This document shows, in pieces, positions 56,432 through 64,000 of a DNA stretch of 64,000 nucleotides (the first letter of the stretch is position 1; every line of letters begins with the position of its first letter). Origin of the DNA: Bradyrhizobium sp. CCGB12. Its GTDB lineage: Bacteria; Pseudomonadota; Alphaproteobacteria; Rhizobiales; Xanthobacteraceae. Both the position numbers and the translations under genes were made by a program. The notes beneath the pieces were generated by a model. It saw only the letters and a list, made by a program, of their open reading frames with translations, made no database searches and had not been told where the DNA came from. The stretch covers positions 5,766,001-5,830,000 of the forward strand of contig NZ_JANADO010000001.1 in NCBI RefSeq assembly GCF_024199845.1. Direction: 5' to 3'.

Positions 56432-56911
56432 CTACACCGCCTCCATCTCGGGTGAACGCCCGACATGAACAGTTGCGTCCGAAAGCGTTGCGTTTGCTTG
56501 TTCGTCTGCTTGCTTCAGCGCAGCTCGATGACATCGATGGGCCGCGAGCTCCAATTGCTTCACATTAGCGCCTGTGACCGCATTCCCCGCCTTTGCGACT
56601 AGATTGAACCACTCATCAGAAGGAAAGCCGCTCGTATCCCAGTTCAAGGAGACATACGTCACGAAACTCGGATCACAGATCAGAACCATATCCGGTCGCT
56701 TGAAGAAGACACTGCCGCCAGACGGCGACAAATGATCGAAATGCGTGCTTGTCCGTTTGATGATCCGGGCCGTGCACTCAGGCGTCTCGACTGAATGCTC
56801 GCCGGCCCACGCAAAAGCGGTGAACAATAGGCTTATAGCGCCGCAAACATAAACATTTGTCAGGCGCTGCGTTTTCGTTGCTCGTCGAAGCTCGGTTTGC
56901 AGAAGTGTCAC
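56432..56911 (-). CDS. Hypothetical exported protein coupled to the SIR2 module
   Basis: About 159 residues. A GTG at 56911, four bases after the stop of the large upstream gene and behind AGGTCG, is the likely start. It gives a short basic N-terminus and a hydrophobic stretch, LTNVYVCGAISLLFTAFAWA, that ends in an AWA-type signal cleavage site. The mature part has several Cys (TPECTAR, ILICDPSF-like VLICDPSF, AAHRCHRA). The product is probably periplasmic. No family was recognised. It is the third gene of the SIR2 operon, and an exported member is unusual for such modules. Confidence 0.55.
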   Translation of the reverse strand: MTLLQTELRRATKTQRLTNVYVCGAISLLFTAFAWAGEHSVETPECTARIIKRTSTHFDHLSPSGGSVFFKRPDMVLICDPSFVTYVSLNWDTSGFPSDEWFNLVAKAGNAVTGANVKQLELAAHRCHRAALKQADEQANATLSDATVHVGRSPEMEAV

Positions 56912-56915
56912 CGAC

Positions 56916-59636
56916 CTACAATCGGCGCGCAGCGGTCGAAAGGCGCCGATAGGCTTGCGTATCCGCCAGTTGTGGCGAGACATTGGAAATTCGGTCAAGG
57001 GCGTCAGTCAGATCGTAGGGAATAACCGCTCCTTCCGACGTACCGACTGTTAGGTCGAGCAGCCGGAGAAGCGACTTCGCTTTTGCACCATCGTCGATCA
57101 TTGCTAGTTTTCGATCGCCGTCTTCATCGCCGTATAGACCATAATCAAGCATTGACCAACAATCAAAGGGCACTAGAAATCGTTCGATTGTGGCAACTGC
57201 CTCCGCGAACGCCGCTCTTGAAGTCGCCGGAAGATCGGCAAAGGCTTTACTCACGCCCGGTGTGGAGAGAGAGCGTTCCTGCGGCCACACCATTTGTAAA
57301 AATGGTGCAGCCGCAGTCCGAAACAAAAGGTCTGCAGGCTTGTCTGATCGTGCTGACATATCTCTGATGAATTGTTGCACCGCATTTGCTGCGGTGGCTC
57401 TGACCTCATCCTCAAGCGTGCGGATCATCTGCGTGACCCGCCGGTTTGGAATAGCCGGAGCGCGATCCGCCAGGAATGCGTGAAGGCTCTCGACGACCAC
57501 ACTGAAGGCGAGCCTGCCACGCGTTTCTCGACCCAATCGCGTATCACAGGCCCGCTCGGCGATGGGACTGCCTATTGCCGAGAGCGTATCAACGAAGCGC
57601 GTTCGCCTTGCGATAGCCCTCCACAGAGCCAACGATGCAGGGTCGTCCTTAAGCAAGGGTCGGACGAGCTGCCGTTCTGCCCAATCGTGATCGGCCCGTA
57701 AGAAGTATGGCAGCGCTTCTATAAGTCGGTGTCGCGCTATTAGTCCACTTCGACCGTCTGCAAGCATCAGGGCATCGCGCATTTTCCGTAGGTTTTGATC
57801 GACGTCGATCGGATCGGGTTTTGTTTGAAGCGAAGGGCACGCCGTAAGGAATACGCCTACCAGCTTTCCGGCTGGCGTGTTGAGCGTGTCGAGGTCCATT
57901 GGCTCCCGAGCAGCATCTGGACTAAGAGCTGTAGCACCGAGATCAGCATCGTCTGCGTCATTCTTGCCTGTCTCGTTGGTGGCGCGCACAGCTAGGGGCC
58001 ATACTCTGAACCATACTGCGTAACCAAATGGCGAGGTAGCAACCGCCTGGCTCCACCGACCTAGCCAATTGCTGATGCCTTCAACGGCGAGATGCAAGGT
58101 ATTGTCGGATTGATCGAGGAGAAGCGCGAGCACGCGATCCGCTTCGTTCTGCAGGCTGTCGGGTGCATCATTCGGCTGGAGCTGCTTCGGGGAGTGCGCC
58201 CATCCGAAGCGCTCCAAAATCTTTGGAAACTCGTCGCCCTCAATATCAGCAATCTCTAGATCGCGCAGCACAAACTTGGTTCTATCTGGCTGACGCAGCC
58301 AATCATCCGCGCGACTGGCTGGGTCATTTAGCCAGCTGCGGGCGCTCCCTAGTGCCGCTTCCAATGCTCGTAAGCGAGGAAGCCCTTCGAGGGCATCAAA
58401 CCGATCGTCTGGCTCGGCGATGACGTCTTTTACAACTGGCCCCTCCGGAAAACCTTCGTTCGGCGGCATGGCCCGTAGGTCCGGAAAAAGCTCGAGGTTT
58501 GAAGCCAGGACGTTGCTAGCGCGCGCGGGTAAATTCGCGCCGAATTTTGATATTCGAGCCAACTCTCGAACGGTCCAGTAAAGACGCCCGTTTCTGACTT
58601 TTTCAGGTTCGGTCCGGCGCGGCCAAAAGTTGCGGGGCGGCCCCTTAGTCAATCGTTCCGCAAGCAACTGTTGCGTGGCCTCATCGAGCTGATGAAACCG
58701 AGCAGCTCTAAGCTCGGCAATTTCAGGAAAGGCGTGCAAGCGCCAAAATAGACGATCGTTCAGTTCGACTAGGAACGCTGCAACCTCCGAGATGGGTATA
58801 AGCGCAAAGCTCTTGGCGGCCGCAGCCCAGAGCCGGACATGGATTGCCGATGCTGCGGATTTCCAGCGCGATACAAAAGGAAGACTTCGCGCCGGGCTTA
58901 CGGCGCCGATCTGTGCAACGACCGCAAACAACAACTTCACGGACGGCGCGATGCCATGATGATACGCGTCCGGGTCTTCGATGCCGTCGGCTGTTCGTCG
59001 GCCTCGCACAATGTAATTGACGCGATACAGGTCTCCCAGCTGCCAAAGCCGGCTCCATCCATCCCAGCCTATGCGCCGTCCGATATCGAGGCCGTGAGTT
59101 ACGGCACTCTCTAATGCTTCCGCCATAGCTGATAGGAAGGCGACATCCTCAATGCGATCGAGTTCGAGGACGTCTAAGTTTACGAGATCGCCACTCGCTA
59201 GCTTTGCAGACAATAAGTCACGAAATGATTTGGGCCGGCGAGGAGTTTTAGTGAGGCTGCCAAACGAGGAACCTACGGGGCTAACCGAGAGCCGAGGCGC
59301 CACTAAATCGACAATGGCGGAAATGACCGATCCAGATCGATCGCCAGCTCGTAGTCTGCCCTGTATAAAATAGATTGAGGTTGAGGCGCCCGTATCGATG
59401 GGGCTCTCCGACCAACTTTCCTCGATCAGTCGCCACGCGGTTGCCCAGGGCTCGTTCAGTTTTCGAGCGCCGGGCCCGCTCAGCAGATTTTCGATAGCTC
59501 GTCGTTGCACTCGGTTGCCAGGTCCCAATCTGACAGCCCACTCAACTGTGCTTGCCTCTTCCAGGCGATCGCTCAGAAAGACATAGGTTGCCCTAAATGC
59601 AGCACGATCTTGCTCATCCAAATAGCCCGAGATCAT
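56916..59636 (-). CDS. Large helical protein, DUF4020-like, partner of SIR2
   Basis: A 906-residue soluble protein made almost entirely of helices, consistent with a helical-repeat scaffold. No Walker A or nuclease motif is visible. The C-terminus has WPQERSLSTPGVSKAFADLP, FLVPFDCWSMLDYGLYGDED and DLTVGTSEGAVIPYDLTDALDRI, which I associate with DUF4020 proteins found next to SIR2 genes in candidate phage-defence loci. The gene overlaps the SIR2 gene as ATGA and is followed at 4 bp by a small exported protein. It probably senses a trigger and controls the SIR2 enzyme. The DUF4020 link comes from memory of the family pattern. Confidence 0.75.
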   Translation of the reverse strand: MISGYLDEQDRAAFRATYVFLSDRLEEASTVEWAVRLGPGNRVQRRAIENLLSGPGARKLNEPWATAWRLIEESWSESPIDTGASTSIYFIQGRLRAGDRSGSVISAIVDLVAPRLSVSPVGSSFGSLTKTPRRPKSFRDLLSAKLASGDLVNLDVLELDRIEDVAFLSAMAEALESAVTHGLDIGRRIGWDGWSRLWQLGDLYRVNYIVRGRRTADGIEDPDAYHHGIAPSVKLLFAVVAQIGAVSPARSLPFVSRWKSAASAIHVRLWAAAAKSFALIPISEVAAFLVELNDRLFWRLHAFPEIAELRAARFHQLDEATQQLLAERLTKGPPRNFWPRRTEPEKVRNGRLYWTVRELARISKFGANLPARASNVLASNLELFPDLRAMPPNEGFPEGPVVKDVIAEPDDRFDALEGLPRLRALEAALGSARSWLNDPASRADDWLRQPDRTKFVLRDLEIADIEGDEFPKILERFGWAHSPKQLQPNDAPDSLQNEADRVLALLLDQSDNTLHLAVEGISNWLGRWSQAVATSPFGYAVWFRVWPLAVRATNETGKNDADDADLGATALSPDAAREPMDLDTLNTPAGKLVGVFLTACPSLQTKPDPIDVDQNLRKMRDALMLADGRSGLIARHRLIEALPYFLRADHDWAERQLVRPLLKDDPASLALWRAIARRTRFVDTLSAIGSPIAERACDTRLGRETRGRLAFSVVVESLHAFLADRAPAIPNRRVTQMIRTLEDEVRATAANAVQQFIRDMSARSDKPADLLFRTAAAPFLQMVWPQERSLSTPGVSKAFADLPATSRAAFAEAVATIERFLVPFDCWSMLDYGLYGDEDGDRKLAMIDDGAKAKSLLRLLDLTVGTSEGAVIPYDLTDALDRISNVSPQLADTQAYRRLSTAARRL

Positions 59637-60844
59637 GTGCGGCGCGTCCGTTCATGTTCTAACCCAATTCTAATGATCGCATCCAACCAACCGAGATCGG
59701 CTTTCGCTTTCGACGCCACCGATGACAATCGAACGCGCTCGCTTGTATTGCTGCGTCTGATGAGGTGATCAAATAGGTCTCTGTCGGCCTCCGGCGCGGC
59801 AGACCGAGCATCTTTTACGAGGCGCCGAATTTGAGCGTCAATCTTGGTCGGCTTTCCATTTATTGCCGAGAACTCGGCCCAGCGATCTAGGATCGCTTGA
59901 AGGGCTTTGTGATTATCTGCGGCATCATAGTGTATTGGGGTGATACCCCGGGCCTTCCAGTCTTCCAATGCGACCGAATCAGGGCTGTGCGTACCGAAAA
60001 ACGTGAAGCGCTCCTTCAGATCGTCGAAGCGCGATCCGTCCGCAGCAACTGCATTCAAAAGGTAGCGCATCGGAGGATCGTTCGCGCTGTATCCGACGAG
60101 CACAAGATGGAAGAGACGGGCCGCGTCGTAAATGAAGTCAGGCACGACGCGCCGCCTCAAGTAGAACTCACCGAAATCCTGATCTGATAGAACAAGCTCC
60201 GAAAATCGGTTTGGATCGCGGTCTAGAGCACCGTGGACATGGAGCACCCCGGCAAATTCAGTCTGTCTGGTTGGTCGCGGAATTGAGCCAAGCGCATAAG
60301 TCTCGACTTGTGATCCGCGCTTTCGGCCTGCTTCGAGCAGCAGATCGAAGTTCGTTGTCACGATAGTTGTGGTCCCGCCACGGTCGGCCAGTCGCATCAG
60401 CGTTCGATGAACGTCCGCCGGTACATTTCCGTGTCGTCGCAATCGATTAGCCACTTCGCGCCTGACTTGGCTATTGCCGCTGGTCTTTTCATCTAAACGA
60501 CGCTCCAGCATTCCGAGTACGACATCGTAATCGCCGACAGTGAAGCGTTTGACTTCCGCAGTTTGCCGATCGGTCAGACTATTACAATCAACTTCCCACT
60601 GGTTGCACACTCCGCGCGGCAGTCGGGAGAGAACTGTGTGAACGCCCGGGTCGAGAGCCTGATATACGTCGATGACTAACTCTCGGAAGTCTGGGAGGTT
60701 AGCTGGCCGGGAGATGCCAGCACCACAAATGAAGAGCACCTCTCCGCGAGCGTGTGCAAGGAGCAGTCTCTCCGGAATGGCGGCCAAACCGGAGCCCAGA
60801 GAAATGACCCGTTCCTGCAGTGCAGCTGTATCCGATCGGTCCAT
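59633..60844 (-). CDS. SIR2-like NAD-consuming protein
   Basis: A 403-residue SIR2_2-type protein. The NAD-binding loop is FICGAGISRPANLPDFREL (GAGIS 41-45), with TTNFD at 163-167, the catalytic His in HVHGALD (H204) and LVGYSANDPP at 250-258. These bacterial SIR2 proteins usually break down NAD during phage infection. The residues after about 340 (DLFDHLIRR, LGWLDAIIRIGLEHERTRRT) probably contact the partner protein. ATG at 60844 (MDRSDTAAL) was chosen; an upstream codon at 60916 adds 24 residues unlike the family. Overlaps the next gene by 4 nt. Confidence 0.85.
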   Translation of the reverse strand: MDRSDTAALQERVISLGSGLAAIPERLLLAHARGEVLFICGAGISRPANLPDFRELVIDVYQALDPGVHTVLSRLPRGVCNQWEVDCNSLTDRQTAEVKRFTVGDYDVVLGMLERRLDEKTSGNSQVRREVANRLRRHGNVPADVHRTLMRLADRGGTTTIVTTNFDLLLEAGRKRGSQVETYALGSIPRPTRQTEFAGVLHVHGALDRDPNRFSELVLSDQDFGEFYLRRRVVPDFIYDAARLFHLVLVGYSANDPPMRYLLNAVAADGSRFDDLKERFTFFGTHSPDSVALEDWKARGITPIHYDAADNHKALQAILDRWAEFSAINGKPTKIDAQIRRLVKDARSAAPEADRDLFDHLIRRSNTSERVRLSSVASKAKADLGWLDAIIRIGLEHERTRRT

Positions 60845-61008
60845 AGGTGTCCGTCGAAGCTCCGGTGTGTTTGCTTGATCACGGTAGTGGCGCCAGCTTT
60901 GCCGGGCGCCACTCAAAGCGATACTACGGCCCGTTCTTCAATCGTCTTCGGCCGATCCGGCTCCAGCCACGTCCATGATCGATCGCAATGATAGTCCCAA
61001 CGCTACCG

Positions 61009-61242
61009 TCATGCCTCTGGGGCTCGCGCTAGCACTGCGCAGCCGTCTTTCAGCGCCGCCTCAAACACCGGCTTCAGGCGCGGCTCCGCAAGGATCGCTT
61101 CGCCAGGCATGAAATCACTCACAACGTGCCACTCAAAGCCGCGGCTCGGATTAGGTAGCTTCGTCGGATCAAGCACGTACGCCGCGCGGCCGGGGCCTTC
61201 TCCGAAGGCGCCTCGTTCGACGAATTTCTGAAGCCGGTTCAT
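61009..61242 (-). CDS. Small hypothetical protein
   Basis: A 77-residue protein (MNRLQKFVERGAFGEGPGRAAYVLDPTKLPNPSRG start) behind a clear AAGGATCAG site. No domain recognised. It lies between the CHAT/phosphoesterase pair and the SIR2 operon, same strand. Confidence 0.5.
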   Translation of the reverse strand: MNRLQKFVERGAFGEGPGRAAYVLDPTKLPNPSRGFEWHVVSDFMPGEAILAEPRLKPVFEAALKDGCAVLARAPEA

Positions 61243-61275
61243 TCTGATCCTTCAAATGTAGTTTTGCGTCTGTTG

Positions 61276-61566
61276 CTATGACTGGCGCGGCGCGGCCGCC
61301 GGTTGCGAATGCAAGCGCCACGCTCTAATCGCGGCGATCTTCTGTCGGATATGGAAGCTGCCTGAACCGACGCCATCGACAAGCTTCTCAATGCAATCGA
61401 GGTTGGCCTCGCTGAAGTCTGCATGGACGTAGCGCAGTAGACCGTTGAGCATGTACAACGTGTTGCTGAGACCGAAATCCGATGCGTCTTCTTTTGGAAG
61501 TTTTGCAGCTGCGAGAGAGAGAGCAGTCTCTAGGTCGATGCTGCAACGTGTCGAAGTGTGCCTCAT
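61276..61566 (-). CDS. Small hypothetical protein
   Basis: About 96 residues (start MRHTSTRCSIDLETALSLAAA), mainly helical, with SFHIRQKIAAIRAWRLHSQP at the end. No ribosome binding site was clear and the start is uncertain. The open frame extends upstream to 61731 and overlaps the end of the phosphoesterase gene. No function can be given. Confidence 0.4.
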   Translation of the reverse strand: MRHTSTRCSIDLETALSLAAAKLPKEDASDFGLSNTLYMLNGLLRYVHADFSEANLDCIEKLVDGVGSGSFHIRQKIAAIRAWRLHSQPAAAPRQS

Positions 61567-61714
61567 CGGGTTGTCACATGCAGGACGCGGTACCGTCCCA
61601 CTGCACGGCCCCATGCAGGAGGACACATCTCTGCGGCTCTGCCGTCGTACCTTGGTCCGAGCTACCGCGAACGACGGGCAAGCTACGACAACTATTGTGG
61701 TGCACACATCTACC

Positions 61715-63304
61715 CTACCTGCAACGGCCATTTTCGGCCGTTACTAGCGCGCCGATGCCGTCTTCCGGCATATGCCAAGCATAAGCCTCCGGATTGGAAT
61801 TGGCGTCTGCCACGATGACGGCGGTGTAGCACGGTGGCAGCTGTTCCAAACGCAGGGTACGCAACCCCTCTTGGGGCGGTGTTCCGCCTATGACACGTAG
61901 AAATCCTTCTTCATCTATCAGTCGCTGGAAGGCCCCGGTATTGGCCACAGTTATGCTTACTAGATCATTTAGTGCCACGGACCAAGGCGTCTCGTATTGG
62001 TGCGTGTGGCTATAAATGAATACGCGCATGGCGCGGAACTGCAATTGCCTCGCTCGAAAATGCCGACTCAGAATCTGTGCCTTGGCCAGAAACAAATACT
62101 GGCCCGATTGACCGAGTTCAGGGTCCGCACAGAGCGGCTTTCCCTGATCGGCAACCAGATCGCACAGGTGCAGAATGGCCTCATCAGGCAGGCTGGAAAT
62201 ACTCTTCGCCATCGCGGCGAGTTCGGCCTTGACGGTTTCTGCGTTGCCCCCGCCCGCTTTTATCTGGTTGCTTAATTCGTCATCGGGTGGCAATGCCTTC
62301 AGAAACAGATCAGCCCCGAGCGTACGCGCGACCGTAGTACTCCACTCCCGCTTGTCGATCGCGTCTGGGCCAAGGAAAGCTGCGCGCTGCTTAGGGGACG
62401 TCTCCCAGAGGTTGAAAAAGATAAAGCGTGCGATGTCTTTCGCGGAGCCCCAAAATCCGCGATCCGCGGCTCGATAACGCGCCCCCGCGCTCTCCGGGCT
62501 CAGGTTGTCGATGACTGGATACGTCTCTTCCTGCTCATTGAAGAGTCTCTGCACGAAGAGCTCTCCCCATGGCCGAATGACGTATTCGACTCCGCCTTCT
62601 CGCCGAACGATGTGCGGCCACTGTTCGTACCGGTTGACATCCATCCCGATCTGATGACCGTGCTCTGCGACGATCCGCTCGTCAGGTGAGGTCCAAATGC
62701 CGCTTTCGACCAAGTTGATGCGGCCGCTCGTTACGTTTAGCACCTCTCCGAGTGGCCGCCATACGCGCTCGTAGCGCAATGTGGCGTCGTGGTTGCCCGG
62801 CACGACATGCAATCGGTTCTCCCCCCGCTCGGCGAAAGCGCGTAGAATACTCAGGGAGTCGGAATGGGCAGCCACTACCAGACGTGAAAGCGCTTCCATC
62901 TCGTCCAAGGTGCAACCGAGGTCCGCGCTTGTACCTTTGCAAGGAATGCTCGCGGGCGGCTGCCACAGTTCTAGGAAATCACCCACGATGACGAGATCGA
63001 CTTGGTCCCGCCCGCGGCGGGATACTTCCTGCAAAAAACCGTCGAGCGCTTTTGGCCAACGGAAGTCCTCGGTCGGATCCCAACTTCCGTCCGGTCTCCG
63101 CCCTACGCCAAAATGCAGATCGCTTATGAACACCAGATAACGCGATCCCGCAGGCGGAGTCCTATAGGGGGTAATGGCGATGGCAGGCTCATCCGGAGAA
63201 GTGCGTTGACCCGTCGGTTGGCTTTGCGTCACCGTAGTAGTGCTAAAAAGCAGCAGTCCCACCAGGAGACTCAGGCAGGCCGCGAAATCAGGACGAGAGA
63301 TCAT
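61715..63304 (-). CDS. Exported calcineurin-like phosphoesterase
   Basis: A 529-residue metallophosphoesterase with an N-terminal signal or anchor (DFAACLSLLVGLLLFSTTTVTQ). All metal-binding blocks are present in order: ISDLHFG (D-x-H), VGDFLELW, PGNHDAT, a His block in AEHGHQIGMD, and IYSHTHQYETPWS. It should hydrolyse a phosphomonoester or phosphodiester, with the active domain in the periplasm or outside. ATG at 63304 overlaps the TGA of the CHAT gene (ATGA), so the two proteins are made together. The length, about 530 residues, is long for the family, with an inserted region of about 150 residues between the His blocks. Confidence 0.85.
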   Translation of the reverse strand: MISRPDFAACLSLLVGLLLFSTTTVTQSQPTGQRTSPDEPAIAITPYRTPPAGSRYLVFISDLHFGVGRRPDGSWDPTEDFRWPKALDGFLQEVSRRGRDQVDLVIVGDFLELWQPPASIPCKGTSADLGCTLDEMEALSRLVVAAHSDSLSILRAFAERGENRLHVVPGNHDATLRYERVWRPLGEVLNVTSGRINLVESGIWTSPDERIVAEHGHQIGMDVNRYEQWPHIVRREGGVEYVIRPWGELFVQRLFNEQEETYPVIDNLSPESAGARYRAADRGFWGSAKDIARFIFFNLWETSPKQRAAFLGPDAIDKREWSTTVARTLGADLFLKALPPDDELSNQIKAGGGNAETVKAELAAMAKSISSLPDEAILHLCDLVADQGKPLCADPELGQSGQYLFLAKAQILSRHFRARQLQFRAMRVFIYSHTHQYETPWSVALNDLVSITVANTGAFQRLIDEEGFLRVIGGTPPQEGLRTLRLEQLPPCYTAVIVADANSNPEAYAWHMPEDGIGALVTAENGRCR

Positions 63305-64000
63305 TGCTTGCGCGCTCCAGTTTTGTCGCACAGAACCAGCCCGGGATTTCCGAGCAGCAGGTATTCGAGTCCGATTTCTTCGTATCGTCCCTTCCCAAAG
63401 TCGCGCTCCAGACGGCTGGCGGTCCGTTCAAGAGCGAGGTTGAACAGATCGGTTATCGTAGGCACACCCTTACTTTCCATCAGGTCCTGCAGTGCCCCTG
63501 GAAATTCGGCGGCCAGCCGAGTACCATAGGTTGCTGGGATCGAGAAAGGCGACGCAATGAGCGCATCAATTCCACGCGCATTAAACTGCTGCAAGAATCC
63601 GGCGTCGTAAGCGGCTGTCACCGCGCAGGCAGCGAACACTCCGACGCTCCCTTCGGGATACCTACGTTTGACGTTCGACACGATAACGCGATCTTGCTCT
63701 CGTTCGAACCATATATGTCCTCTGCCATGATGAGCGAGGAGGAGAAATCCCTGTCCGAGTTGACTCTTTTCCGATGGGCCGTCGCTCTGCGGGTCGCCTA
63801 GCAGGTACGTTTGCAGTTTCGCAAAATCATGAAACCAGGCCCCCGGCGGATCTCGCGGCATCAAATCGGCGACATTCTCGTTGACATCTTGCAACTTGTT
63901 TGGGACGCCGAAAGTCCACTTATCAATGCAGGTATTCTTGGTTGCGTATCGCTCTCGGGGGAGCGGCTGCACTACGGTGATGGGCTGCTTCAGGACCGCT
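63301..64000 (-). CDS. CHAT-type caspase-like protein, partial
   Basis: The C-terminal part of a longer protein; the frame is open to the window edge, so the true start is outside. The visible 230 residues have LLLAHHGRGHIWF (catalytic His region) and GVFAACAVTAAYDAGF (catalytic Cys region), the His-Cys order of CHAT proteases, then SPFSIPATYGTRLAAEFPGAL and the ending LLLGNPGLVLCDKTG. It is coupled to the exported phosphoesterase by a 4-nt overlap. CHAT proteins occur in bacterial immune and programmed-death systems, where they cleave a partner. The missing N-terminus would show whether it has a sensor. Confidence 0.72.
   Translation of the reverse strand, partial: AVLKQPITVVQPLPRERYATKNTCIDKWTFGVPNKLQDVNENVADLMPRDPPGAWFHDFAKLQTYLLGDPQSDGPSEKSQLGQGFLLLAHHGRGHIWFEREQDRVIVSNVKRRYPEGSVGVFAACAVTAAYDAGFLQQFNARGIDALIASPFSIPATYGTRLAAEFPGALQDLMESKGVPTITDLFNLALERTASRLERDFGKGRYEEIGLEYLLLGNPGLVLCDKTGARKQ

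Noticed and set aside
59633..60844. Thoeris or DSR-type assignment of the SIR2 gene
   Set aside because: No TIR gene is adjacent and the SIR2 protein is a separate 403-residue chain and not a large single-protein DSR.
1..64000. CRISPR arrays, rRNA genes and complete tRNA genes
   Set aside because: No regularly spaced repeats, rRNA sequence or full tRNA cloverleaf was seen; only the tRNA-Met fragment at 37455-37493.

Overview
The window looks like an accessory, symbiosis-island type region of a slow-growing rhizobium, most likely Bradyrhizobium. This is inferred from six sites that fit the sigma-54 -24/-12 consensus, several with NifA-type TGT-N10-ACA upstream sites, from scattered insertion-sequence remnants, from long gene-poor stretches between intact genes, and from high-GC alphaproteobacterial coding style. 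No nod, nif or fix structural gene is present, so the genus is an inference.

Region 1 (about 1-16 kb) holds acyl-CoA and redox genes separated by decayed DNA: a hydroxyacyl-CoA-type phosphotransferase, two paralogous TesB thioesterases, a MaoC enoyl-CoA hydratase, an ABC exporter with an in-frame amber codon, a D-2-hydroxyacid-dehydrogenase-like FAD oxidase and an FAD/NAD(P)-binding protein. Both thioesterases, the hydratase and the oxidase have a full-consensus sigma-54 promoter upstream, and another points toward the exporter. Three of these five promoters have TGT-N10-ACA at the usual NifA distance. I read this as a dispersed NifA-controlled acyl-CoA module. An intact IS5-type element with a programmed frameshift lies inside it.

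Region 2 (about 16.6-37.5 kb) starts with a decayed serine carboxypeptidase and a predicted three-hairpin small RNA. It continues with a minus-strand surface-polysaccharide operon. In transcription order this is: glycosyltransferase, galE, two related proteins of unknown family (one with an N-terminal HAD domain), a glycosyltransferase, Wzm, Wzt with a carbohydrate-binding C-terminus, a methyltransferase with a long coiled coil, a 1129-residue GT2-GT4-SPASM-radical-SAM fusion, and a shortened acyltransferase-SGNH protein. It should make and export an O-polysaccharide by the ABC-dependent route. An O-antigen ligase next to it is frameshifted. The region ends at a 3' fragment of tRNA-Met beside what looks like a recombinase C-terminal remnant, a probable integration scar.

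Region 3 (about 37.6-53.2 kb) contains a TauD-like dioxygenase with a changed iron-ligand position, an IS3 remnant, a pentapeptide-repeat protein with its own sigma-54 promoter followed by a divergent PanC-like ligase, and a tight five-gene operon for a flavin monooxygenase plus a peptide/opine-type ABC importer.

Region 4 (about 54.6-64 kb) has an XRE regulator, a GIY-YIG protein and a translationally coupled SIR2 / large helical (DUF4020-like) / exported small protein set that resembles an anti-phage module. The window ends in a coupled pair of a CHAT-type protease (cut by the window edge) and an exported calcineurin-like phosphoesterase.
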